DNA from: Dyadobacter bucti
GTDB taxonomy: Bacteria; Bacteroidota; Bacteroidia; Cytophagales; Spirosomataceae
Reading direction: 5' to 3'
NCBI RefSeq assembly: GCF_005869225.1
Contig: NZ_SWFP01000012.1
Coordinates: 1 to 64,000, forward strand
Length of the DNA: 64,000 nucleotides
The position numbers and the translations under genes are program-made. The notes under the pieces are model-generated. The model was not told where the DNA came from. It searched no databases and was given only the letters and a program-made list of their open reading frames with translations. This document shows, piece after piece, positions 1 to 8,269 of the stretch (position 1 is the stretch's first letter; each line of letters opens with the position of its first letter).

Positions 1-190
1 AAACGTTGTTATCCCAGAATGCATCCGATCTGGACTTATTTATGAACAATGCTTTGCATAATTATTTGGCTAAGAGCAATGAATAATTTCAAACCGCTAT
101 TTTTCGTCCATTTGTAACGAGAACCTCTTATTCAAGCAATGGAAATCTTAACGCTAAATTTTAAAACCATTAAGGAAAGTGCATATGCTA

Positions 191-1513
191 CTAATTAGGG
201 ATCAGAATGTACGAGGTTACCTTACTCCAGGTAGAATACATTTCGCCCGATATTTTCACGCCTCGCGAATCGGCAACATAGATGAAATAATCTGTTTTTT
301 TAGCTGCGATATTCGAAGGGATTTGAAAACTATAGCGATTCCGTTTGCCCGGATTTCCATCAATGGAGAGCCATTTTCTTGAAATCCAGTCCTTACCCGT
401 TTTGCTGTAATAAAGCTTTACCGTATCTGCGACGATGCCGGCGGGAATTTTCACCTTAACGGTTATAGTTTTGCTGCCGTCGCTATTGTCTTTGACTGCG
501 GGAATGTTTACGTTGCCAAATGCTTTTCCTTCCTTTTTCAGGTGATAATCAAAAAATACTTCCTGCATTTTTTCCCCCTGCGGAATGCGTTTATGGTTGA
601 TGTTCGGGCCCCAGACGTGACCCTTATCACCGGGAATCGCGTCCAGCGTGGCGCCGACGGCGTCCGGCCAGAAGTAAGTATCGTTGGCAGCAGCTTCTAC
701 AAAATAGGAAGCTTTGATGTGTTGCGCCCGCCTGCCGGCGTCGAATGTAGCGAGCCAGATCTCCCTGTCTTTTTCTGGGAGATCGGCAATGATCTGTTGC
801 CAGAACGAGCCTTTTTCATAAAACCCCGATCCCCAGACCGAGTAAGCCGCCTTTACGCGATCTCCCAATAGCCCCGCAAGCAGGGTAGTAGCATAGCCGC
901 CCCACGAAAACCCAGTAATGCCGATCCTGCTCTTGTCCACTTGCGGTTGTGACGCAAGCAGATTAAAAGCTTCCAGACCCGCAATCCCGGCATCTGCCAA
1001 GGTACTGTTTTTGGGATCAGCAGAGACGTCGAACCGGGGCGCTTCTCCCCAGGGTTTTGATTTCCACGGACCGGTGGATCGGGGTGTGTTATCCAGTCCG
1101 CAGATACCTGGAATATCGAGGGTAAGAGCAACATAGCCGCGTTTCGCGTAAGATTCGACCAATGGCTGCAACCCCTGCCCGTTTCCGCCGCCGCCATGTA
1201 GTATAAGGATAGCCGGATATGTTCCCTGCCCAGCCGGACCCGATATAATTGCATATAGCGAATTGGTTTGATCCCTGGAACCGATCAGCATTTTTCGCGT
1301 AACAATAGCTGATTGATCAGATCCGACCGTATCCGATGAGATTGTTTTGAGAATCGGAGGTATGCTTTTCAGATAGGCTGCAAACGGATCTGTTTCATTA
1401 TTTTGGGCTGCGAGATATTGGCCTGACATACTTGTCAGCAACATTATCATCACGAATCTTAACATTTTGGCAGTCAGGGCGCGCACCATTTTTAGTTGTT
1501 TTAAATCAATCAT
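191..1513 (-). CDS. Secreted alpha/beta hydrolase (dienelactone-hydrolase/acetylesterase type)
   Basis: This 440-residue protein is probably a periplasmic carbohydrate esterase. The fold is supported by an oxyanion-type segment LILHGGGGNG (about 103-112), the nucleophile elbow GFSWGG with Ser203, and a late histidine in INHKRIP. A C-terminal beta-rich stretch (about 345-440) looks like an accessory domain. A hydrophobic segment ending in LAAQ near residue 37 is a Sec signal. The start at 1513 has a GGAAAG element about 10 nt upstream; an internal Met at 1462 would give a more conventional signal peptide. It is the last gene of a four-gene unit (DUF1080, DUF1593, GH28-like, esterase), 6 nt after the GH28-like stop. 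Removal of acetyl or methyl esters from a pectic glycan is inferred from context only; the substrate is unknown. Confidence 0.7.
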   Translation of the reverse strand: MIDLKQLKMVRALTAKMLRFVMIMLLTSMSGQYLAAQNNETDPFAAYLKSIPPILKTISSDTVGSDQSAIVTRKMLIGSRDQTNSLYAIISGPAGQGTYPAILILHGGGGNGQGLQPLVESYAKRGYVALTLDIPGICGLDNTPRSTGPWKSKPWGEAPRFDVSADPKNSTLADAGIAGLEAFNLLASQPQVDKSRIGITGFSWGGYATTLLAGLLGDRVKAAYSVWGSGFYEKGSFWQQIIADLPEKDREIWLATFDAGRRAQHIKASYFVEAAANDTYFWPDAVGATLDAIPGDKGHVWGPNINHKRIPQGEKMQEVFFDYHLKKEGKAFGNVNIPAVKDNSDGSKTITVKVKIPAGIVADTVKLYYSKTGKDWISRKWLSIDGNPGKRNRYSFQIPSNIAAKKTDYFIYVADSRGVKISGEMYSTWSKVTSYILIPN

Positions 1514-1519
1514 AAGACT

Positions 1520-2935
1520 TTACTTTCCTGTAATACTGGTTTTGCCAATCACCTTGATCTGCTCAATTTCGGGGACTTTGGTATAATTGACATTTTTAAA
1601 ATTGATGTAATCCGTTTTCTCAACAAGCATCATCGGCCGAACCTCTCTTCCAATGAATGTCATCGTCACATTTTCAAACCCGATATTTTTCACATTGCGA
1701 ATGTACCATCCCCAGGAAGGCGTAACCCGCGCCTCATTGCCGGGAGGGCGCAGTTTGATATCCTTATTTGCCAGATCAGTACTTCCGATATGTTCGATCG
1801 ACACATCTTTAAATGTGATCTGATGATAAACGCTGCCATCGGGCCACGCCTCCACGGACGATGCGGTGCCAATAATACCCGTCGCCCTCACCCTTTCCAC
1901 GCGTATCGATGTGCCGGTATTGCCTTCGAACAGATTGAACATGAAAGCCGTGTTCAAGTCCCGTATACGGATATCATGAATGTAAATATCTTTCAGCGTG
2001 CCCTGCGTGGCGCCCCAGGCTCCGGGTTGAATGTTAAATGCGGCCAGACTTTTGGTAACAAACGGATTTACTGGCTTTCCCCGGCGATGCCCGAAAATCC
2101 CCGGCCCCCATATTTCGCAATCTTTCATTTCGAGATTGGTTGCAGGCATTATCAGCCTTAAACCATTGCAGGAACTGTTCAGAAGGCAGTTTTTGATTAG
2201 CATATTTTCCCAGTATCCCCCTGCAATGGCATCGTCGCGACTGTAAATTTTACAATGTTCAATGATCATATCTTTGCCGCCCCGGACGTGGATCCCGTCG
2301 TAGCCTTCCAATATGCTCAGGTTACTGAACTTGACATTCTCCACATATTCGCACATGACATTGTAGTTTCCTGCCCGTGCAATTCGGATGTCTGTTATGG
2401 TCACATTTTTGCTCTGGCCGATCAGAATGCCGTGCGGGCCGCGTATCTTTTCTTCCCCCTCCGGGTCGGTAGAAGATGATCCGTCGATGGTACCTTTTCC
2501 GGTGATGGTCACATTTTGCACGCTGTCGAGCAATACCAGCGCACGGTGCCAGATGTATCCCATCCGATTTTGCGGCAGGTTTAGCTTACTTACGATTTTG
2601 TGGTCCTTATTGTCAAGAAAACCCTTGTATTGCTTAATATCCAGCGTTCCGACGATCGTGGCGTTTTCTTCCAGATAGAGGGTAATGTTGCTTTTGAGAA
2701 GGATCGTTCCGGTTAAATAATTTCCTTCCGGCACCACCACACGCCCGCCGCCCGACTCTGCGCAAGTAACAATTGCTTTGTTGATTGCTTCGGTATCCAG
2801 TGTTTTTCCATCGCCCGTGGCACCAAAATCACGCACATTAAAGATTCTCTCTGCTGGACTTGATTGGGCAAAAACGTTCGCGGAGAGGCAAAACAGTAAT
2901 ATGGATAAGGAAAACAGACTTTTCATTTTTATCAT
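1520..2935 (-). CDS. GH28-like secreted beta-helix protein, copy 1
   Basis: This 471-residue exported protein (signal ends about residue 24, NVFAQ) has a right-handed parallel beta-helix of the polygalacturonase superfamily. The N-terminal motif VRDFGATGDGKTLDTEAINKA is typical of GH28 and pectate-lyase-3 proteins. Aspartates are kept in GYDGIHV and SRDDAIAGG, but the usual GHG histidine motif reads CNG, and no RIK motif is evident. It is therefore either an unusual GH28 enzyme or a non-hydrolytic relative. A close paralog lies at 24546-25946 at the other end of the locus. It sits 29 nt after the DUF1593 gene and 6 nt before the esterase. A role on galacturonan or apiogalacturonan is an inference from neighbours. 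Confidence 0.75.
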   Translation of the reverse strand: MIKMKSLFSLSILLFCLSANVFAQSSPAERIFNVRDFGATGDGKTLDTEAINKAIVTCAESGGGRVVVPEGNYLTGTILLKSNITLYLEENATIVGTLDIKQYKGFLDNKDHKIVSKLNLPQNRMGYIWHRALVLLDSVQNVTITGKGTIDGSSSTDPEGEEKIRGPHGILIGQSKNVTITDIRIARAGNYNVMCEYVENVKFSNLSILEGYDGIHVRGGKDMIIEHCKIYSRDDAIAGGYWENMLIKNCLLNSSCNGLRLIMPATNLEMKDCEIWGPGIFGHRRGKPVNPFVTKSLAAFNIQPGAWGATQGTLKDIYIHDIRIRDLNTAFMFNLFEGNTGTSIRVERVRATGIIGTASSVEAWPDGSVYHQITFKDVSIEHIGSTDLANKDIKLRPPGNEARVTPSWGWYIRNVKNIGFENVTMTFIGREVRPMMLVEKTDYINFKNVNYTKVPEIEQIKVIGKTSITGK

Positions 2936-2964
2936 ATTAATATCAATAAGTTAATTCAAAATCA

Positions 2965-4398
2965 TCAAGGAGCAACCTGGATCACCGCTCTTCGGTAAGA
3001 AACCAGACTCGGTACACCATCGTCTTTGAGCTGTAAAACAATGTGAATGCTTGCGGGCTTTTTTACCTGTGGCGCAGTAAATGTCACCGTTTTTCCGGAT
3101 GTGCTGCTCAGGTTAATTTCGCCGTCGTACGTGCCGGCTTCCTTGTAAACCAGCCAGTTCATGTCAATTTTATTGTTGTCAGGGTCTTTGGAACCATCTG
3201 CGGATAATGTTACCGTTTCACCGCTTTTAGCAGTAATACGAATCACTTCCTTCGATTGATCCTTGTTCAGAACAGCTACCGGATTATGGTTGGCTTTGGA
3301 AAAAACACCGGTAACACACCAGTCCATACGTGCGGCGAAATCGTTCTGATAATGTTCGCGCCAACGCCAGATAGTGGCCGGATCACTGATTTCAATCCGC
3401 CCGTTTTCGAGGGTTACCTTATCGCGACTATGTTCGTTGTTGGTCCATATCGGACGTGTTTCTGCATAGGAACGATAGAGGGAATACCTGCCGCCCCAGC
3501 CGCCATACGACGGGCTCGCTGCCCAGCCCAATCCATTGTTGATCAATCCCAAAAACGAAGGCGTATCACCTTCCATGATGTATAAATGCGGCGGATATAA
3601 AGCGCCCAGCGGGCCGTGGTTTTTGATCACGTGTTTCTTTAACCATGCATTTTCAACCAGCTCAAATTTGTAGTAAGGTGCATTTCCATAACGTTTGTCA
3701 CCACTGATCCCGGTCCAGGTTCCTTTGTAATATTCGTGGTGATCGATAGCAGGTGAAACAATGTAAAAAAGGGCAGGAAATTCTTTTCGCAGCCATACGC
3801 CCGCATCGTCCTGATCGGTGATCGCATAAAGTCTTATCCTGGAAGTAATTTTGCTGAATGCTGCTTCCGAATTGCTGTCTTTCAGGTCGGATAATGCCTG
3901 CGCCAGCGTGTTCACTCCGCCCCAGGCGCACACCCAAAGTGGCCTGCCATCTTGTTTGGTCAATGCTTTTTCCAAAAGCCGCGACCCTGCGGTCGCTTTT
4001 CCTTTTCCCACTGCCGACATGCCAAACCCTGGCTGACCAGAGGCAGTCACTTCCAGCAATTGTTCTTTTTCCGGAAAACCAGGTTCGTGAATGCTGAGAT
4101 TTTTTCTTACTTCCCCGTAAGCAGCAATCTGCCTGCGGATCAGGTCTTCCCTGGTTTCATTTTTCAAATACATGGATGTGGTGGCGACCAGACCTTCCAC
4201 ATCGAATTGATTGGCATACACCAGAAAACGGACCATAGATTCCTCATCGTCAGGCTCATTAGAAATGTCTGTCAATACAAAGACACGGCTTTTAACCGGT
4301 ATTTGGTCTGGCTCGGAAGGAAGCGAGCCCGGTTTGTCCTGGGCGAATAAGCTGTGCTGGAAAAGGAATAATAGTATAAAGATGTTTTTTGCTTTCAT
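2965..4398 (-). CDS. DUF1593 nucleoside-hydrolase-like secreted protein
   Basis: This 477-residue protein has a signal peptide (ends LFAQ, about residue 20) and a DUF1593 domain. RVFVLTDISNEPDDEESMVR (about 38-57) resembles the acidic Ca-binding N-terminus of inosine/uridine-preferring nucleoside hydrolases, and PLWVCAWGGVNTLAQAL follows. The C-terminal 90 residues are an Ig-like, cadherin-like module (GSKDPDNNKIDMNW). Homologs are common in Bacteroidota polysaccharide loci and some are described as cellulose-binding; the reaction is not established. It lies 30 nt downstream of the DUF1080 gene, so the two are probably co-transcribed. Confidence 0.75.
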   Translation of the reverse strand: MKAKNIFILLFLFQHSLFAQDKPGSLPSEPDQIPVKSRVFVLTDISNEPDDEESMVRFLVYANQFDVEGLVATTSMYLKNETREDLIRRQIAAYGEVRKNLSIHEPGFPEKEQLLEVTASGQPGFGMSAVGKGKATAGSRLLEKALTKQDGRPLWVCAWGGVNTLAQALSDLKDSNSEAAFSKITSRIRLYAITDQDDAGVWLRKEFPALFYIVSPAIDHHEYYKGTWTGISGDKRYGNAPYYKFELVENAWLKKHVIKNHGPLGALYPPHLYIMEGDTPSFLGLINNGLGWAASPSYGGWGGRYSLYRSYAETRPIWTNNEHSRDKVTLENGRIEISDPATIWRWREHYQNDFAARMDWCVTGVFSKANHNPVAVLNKDQSKEVIRITAKSGETVTLSADGSKDPDNNKIDMNWLVYKEAGTYDGEINLSSTSGKTVTFTAPQVKKPASIHIVLQLKDDGVPSLVSYRRAVIQVAP

Positions 4399-4428
4399 CG
4401 TGAAAATCAGTACTGTTTCAGGTGGTTT

Positions 4429-5301
4429 TTAGTTAAAATATTGCGCGTATTGCGCGGGTACACGGCCTAGGTTTTTGATAAAAACATCTTTATAATAAAC
4501 CTCCGCAGCCTCACATTGAAGCTGGATCTTGCCTTTCGTCAGCGGCTTAAATGCGTCCCCATCTTTATAATACGACTTTCCGACCGCCATAACCACTTTC
4601 CCGTTGACGATGTGAATGCTTTTATCACCGAAACAAATGAGCTCGACGCTGTTCCATTCACCCGGCTTTTCCATGTTTTCATTGTGCCGCACAAATCCAG
4701 TGCGATTTCCGCCCGAGCCCATCCGTGTTTCCTGGCCATCGATACTGTAAATCCCCATATCACGACGCGACTCCGGATTGTACATTTTAATGTACGCGCC
4801 CGTTTGCGATACACACCAGTAATCCCCAAATCCGCCTTCCATGATCTGAAATTCGTGCGCCAGCATCCAGGACCGCCAATAGTCCACGCCGGGCTTGCCA
4901 ACCGAGTGATAAAGCAATCCCGAGTCCATCGGTTCGTCTAGTCGCGGCGGCCACTTTTTAGTGCCGAACTTTACCATGAGTTTTAAGTGATAATTCTCGA
5001 AATCCTGCTTCGTATACAGGCAACCGTATATCTCACCGGTTATTTTCAGAACCGGCTTGCCATTTTCTTGGATCATCGAAAACACATTGCCTTCATTCTT
5101 GTTAAAACCAACTGGTTGTACAAGCTCGCCCTTCGCGTTTTTCGGCGGCTGTCCGTTGTAGCCGGGCTGGTGCCGGAAGCTCAGGTACATTTCCCATTTA
5201 CTTAGTTTTTGGTCCAAAAGAGCTGTCCAGCCATCATCAGCTTTAAAGGATGTGGAAAGTAATGTTACAATGACCGCAAGGGTGCAGATTTTTATTTTCA
5301 T
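4429..5301 (-). CDS. DUF1080 protein (3-keto-disaccharide hydrolase-like)
   Basis: This 290-residue secreted protein (signal residues 1-21) has a jelly-roll/LamG-like DUF1080 domain. Characteristic segments are DGWTALLDQKLSKWEMY near the N-terminus, YTKQDFENYHLKLMVKFGTKKW in the middle, and the C-terminal GKIQLQCEAAEVYYKDVFIK. Some family members hydrolyse 3-keto-glycosides, so it could act on an oxidised glycoside; this has not been shown for the protein here. It opens a four-gene unit. The 171-nt gap separating it from the regulator above probably holds its promoter. A second DUF1080 protein lies at 41726-42532. Confidence 0.75.
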   Translation of the reverse strand: MKIKICTLAVIVTLLSTSFKADDGWTALLDQKLSKWEMYLSFRHQPGYNGQPPKNAKGELVQPVGFNKNEGNVFSMIQENGKPVLKITGEIYGCLYTKQDFENYHLKLMVKFGTKKWPPRLDEPMDSGLLYHSVGKPGVDYWRSWMLAHEFQIMEGGFGDYWCVSQTGAYIKMYNPESRRDMGIYSIDGQETRMGSGGNRTGFVRHNENMEKPGEWNSVELICFGDKSIHIVNGKVVMAVGKSYYKDGDAFKPLTKGKIQLQCEAAEVYYKDVFIKNLGRVPAQYAQYFN

Positions 5302-5472
5302 AAAGGTTTAATTGGTTTGATAGCGCTGGTCCCGCCGCCCCCTTTCATTGAGCGCATTGCCAGGTTGCTTAACCGTAAATTAAACCGCGAAGCGTTAAAA
5401 AGAAGTTAATATTCGGTTATTTAGGAAGAAAGGTTGATTTATTTTAACAATATTCAGAGTTTATGACCAACA

Positions 5473-8112
5473 TTAACTCTCTGCCAGTGATGTGTTTACC
5501 AATACCGAGTGAAAATCCCGCTTAAATTCCAGATCGTAAATCAGCCGGTACTCCTTGCAAAAGTTCTCGTAAGTGCTTTTTGCCATCGAATGTTTGCCCA
5601 AATAGGACAGCGCCCGGCATTTCAGGCTCATGGCGTCCTCATTTACCGTGTCGAAATAGAATATATAGTTTGCGACCTGGATCAGAAATTCAGGATCGTC
5701 GGATACTTTAATGGAGTTTGCGAAAAAATGGTAGGTATTGATGATGTCATTCGAAACCTCCTCCTTCATTGTGTCCAGCCATTCATAATCCACATTCGAG
5801 AGAAATCCACCGCGCTGGGTGATCTTGCTGAGCGCTATTATTTTTTGCTTGTCAATCCGGCTTTTGTCCTTCACAATGCTCAAATAATCGTGGTAATCGA
5901 CATAAATTTTGTCGAAATCGATCGCTACTTTCCAATAGCCCGTTTCCTTTACGATTTGGCAATGCTCCATTTTGTCAAGAATGCTTTTCAGCTTGCCCAT
6001 ATTCACGGACCGGTTGTTTCTCGCCCTTTGCGTGCTCTTGTCATTCCAGAGCAATTCTTTCAATTTTTCGGAACTGATTCCGCGGCCCCAGCGGATCGTA
6101 TACAGCAATATCACGAGGTAGAGCTCCTTAATGAGGGGCGTAAAATATTTGGTCAGCTCTTCCGATTCATCATTAAAAAGCTGCATATCGCCAAATGTGA
6201 AAATACTGCTTCTCACCTGCTCGGCCGGTTCCTCCCGGATAACTGGGCTTTCTATCATCGGAACTACGCGTTCATCGCTCGTCTCGATGACAGGTAAGTC
6301 CTCATTAACTTGCTGATCCTGAACTATAATGGCAGTGAATGGGGCAAAAAGTTCGCTCCCTTGTGTGGGTACCGGGCTACTTTTTCTCCTCCTTTTCCTG
6401 AAAATCAAAAATACACCAAGCAGTACTACGATCCCTCCTAAAACATAGATCAGGTAATTCTCAAAAAATGCACCAGTGCCGGCTACATTGTCTTCCGTTT
6501 GCGGGTGGGGTGGATTGTTGATGGAATAAATATTTACCTCTGTCTGATTATCCTCGGTCCGCAGCAAAGTGACCGCAATAAACTGCTTGCTGGCCGGACT
6601 GTAAAACAGATCGGAAAAGGAGCGGATATCATGAAAAAGATAGGGTACGGTGTTGCCCAGTTTTTCAAACTCGGGTTTGTCCAATGATCCTCTGATCAAC
6701 TGTAAGCTCGAATTGAATTTATAGTGTGGAAATGTCAGTGCATAATAGGTATTTGTCGCTTCGTCTACGATCATGGAGGCGGCAAAAACAAATTCTTCTC
6801 CCGCTGTCTTCAACTCGAAAAGCTTTTTGATCTGCTGCGTTTTCGCATCGAAATAAAGCAGATCGTACAGGCTTTTCGGACTCAAAAGCTGCTGGCCCGT
6901 TTCGCTGCCGTGGCCTCCAAGTATGTACGCGCCGTTTTTAACTCCGCCTACCGCAAATAGGTAGCGCGGTATGAACGTTTCGCCGCCCGGCGCAATATCA
7001 GTCCAGCTTTTAGATGCGATATGATACTTCTGAATGCGGTTTTTGTACCGGTAATGCCCGTAGCCGCCCAAAATATATAGCGACGAATCGAGCGGGGAAT
7101 AAAATTTATTAGCATGCCAGTAATCAGTGATCGTATCGGATTTATAATTGCTGTTCCAGCTATTGTCCAGAAAATTGAAGTTAGTAACCCGGTTCTGATC
7201 AATGTAATAATTGAACAGCCGCTGCTGATCGGGCAGGTATATGGACTGATTGCCACGGTGCAGCAAATGCGTGCCGGATGCATAGGCAATGCGGTTCAGC
7301 TCGCGTGTAGGCACTTTATAGGTGATCAGCGTATCGCGCGAAACGATGTAAAGCTCTTCCCTCTGATCGTTGAAAGCCACGCTGGCAGCGCCGCCCGCTT
7401 TGACAGTCCGGAGCAGTTCCCATTCGCTATGCAATTTTTTGGTCCAGATGGGATTGGTGGCAGTGCCGTCATTTCCGGCAATACTTTCGTGCGCAACCTT
7501 GCCCTCTTTTTCGTCGAGTTTCCAGGTATATTTCAGCCTGGAATCCTTGTAAACATTAATGTCCCGCAGTTTCATTGGCGGAATGTCCTTGGCTTTAAAA
7601 ACACCGTAATCGTTCGCGCCAAAAAACACTTTAAAACAACTGCCGGGCTTCACTTTCAGAGGTTCCGTGTACACTTTTTCATTGACCCGGAATGTAATAT
7701 TCTGTTGGTCAACATTGAATTTGATACTGAATTTTGTCCAGGAATTATACAGGCTGTCACGGCTGAGATTGAAGGCGATCCTGGAAAACTTGTTTCCGAG
7801 GATAATCTTGAAATGATCCACGGCATCTTTTTCATACAAAAAATCGAGGTTCGCGTTCTCCTTGTCGACTATCCTGAAAATATATCCGAAATAGTCATTT
7901 TGATTAGCCAGGAAGGAAAGCTGGAAAGAAAGTTCGAAGCTTTTGTCGAAACAAAATTCCTTTTCGTTTCCCAAAATTAGTCCGGTGCGGTGATCGGAAA
8001 CTACATCGTGACTGGCAAAACCGAGACCGTAAGATTGGGCATGGCCGTCACGCCCGCCGAAAAGCAAGATAAACCAAAGCGCCATTAAAAATCCCGAATA
8101 CCTTGACCTCAT
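5473..8112 (-). CDS. Membrane-anchored LamG/Kelch sensor with SARP-like transcription output
   Basis: This 879-residue protein is built like a one-piece transmembrane regulator. After a signal peptide (1-26) comes a LamG/concanavalin-like domain (about 30-220, ending in WKLDEKEG and NDGTATNPIW), then a beta-propeller with Kelch-type repeats (about 230-540, for example ILGGYGHYRYKNRIQKY). One membrane segment follows (about 555-575, then RKRRRK). The cytoplasmic part has an OmpR/SARP-type winged helix (about 645-737, LKELLWNDKSTQRARNNRSV) and a tetratricopeptide-like region resembling the bacterial transcriptional activator domain (about 745-870, ending in AKSTYENFCKEYRL). Such proteins may be labelled galactose oxidase after the Kelch part alone, which would be misleading here. 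It lies between the apiose genes and the GH28-like unit, so it may sense extracellular glycan. The ligand is unknown. Confidence 0.65.
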   Translation of the reverse strand: MRSRYSGFLMALWFILLFGGRDGHAQSYGLGFASHDVVSDHRTGLILGNEKEFCFDKSFELSFQLSFLANQNDYFGYIFRIVDKENANLDFLYEKDAVDHFKIILGNKFSRIAFNLSRDSLYNSWTKFSIKFNVDQQNITFRVNEKVYTEPLKVKPGSCFKVFFGANDYGVFKAKDIPPMKLRDINVYKDSRLKYTWKLDEKEGKVAHESIAGNDGTATNPIWTKKLHSEWELLRTVKAGGAASVAFNDQREELYIVSRDTLITYKVPTRELNRIAYASGTHLLHRGNQSIYLPDQQRLFNYYIDQNRVTNFNFLDNSWNSNYKSDTITDYWHANKFYSPLDSSLYILGGYGHYRYKNRIQKYHIASKSWTDIAPGGETFIPRYLFAVGGVKNGAYILGGHGSETGQQLLSPKSLYDLLYFDAKTQQIKKLFELKTAGEEFVFAASMIVDEATNTYYALTFPHYKFNSSLQLIRGSLDKPEFEKLGNTVPYLFHDIRSFSDLFYSPASKQFIAVTLLRTEDNQTEVNIYSINNPPHPQTEDNVAGTGAFFENYLIYVLGGIVVLLGVFLIFRKRRRKSSPVPTQGSELFAPFTAIIVQDQQVNEDLPVIETSDERVVPMIESPVIREEPAEQVRSSIFTFGDMQLFNDESEELTKYFTPLIKELYLVILLYTIRWGRGISSEKLKELLWNDKSTQRARNNRSVNMGKLKSILDKMEHCQIVKETGYWKVAIDFDKIYVDYHDYLSIVKDKSRIDKQKIIALSKITQRGGFLSNVDYEWLDTMKEEVSNDIINTYHFFANSIKVSDDPEFLIQVANYIFYFDTVNEDAMSLKCRALSYLGKHSMAKSTYENFCKEYRLIYDLEFKRDFHSVLVNTSLAES

Positions 8113-8178
8113 AAATGCGCTGCAGAATTAAATCGGGTACCTGCCGAAGACTTGTAAAATAGAGACCCAACATGAAGA

Positions 8179-8238
8179 AAAAGCGCTTTTTTGCATTGTA
8201 ATACTTGATTTGAGTCTAAAAACAATAATTAAGCGCTT
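8179..8238. promoter_or_regulatory. Pair of AAGCGCTT palindromes upstream of the sensor gene
   Basis: The 157-bp gap between the ApnL-like stop and the sensor-regulator start contains two copies of the perfect palindrome AAGCGCTT, at 8181-8188 (inside AAAAGCGCTTTT) and 8231-8238, 50 bp apart. They may be operator half-sites for this regulator or for another one. No clear TAnnTTTG element was seen. Confidence 0.3.
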
Positions 8239-8269
8239 CCCGGTTGTCTTTCTTTTCTTGTAACAAGCC

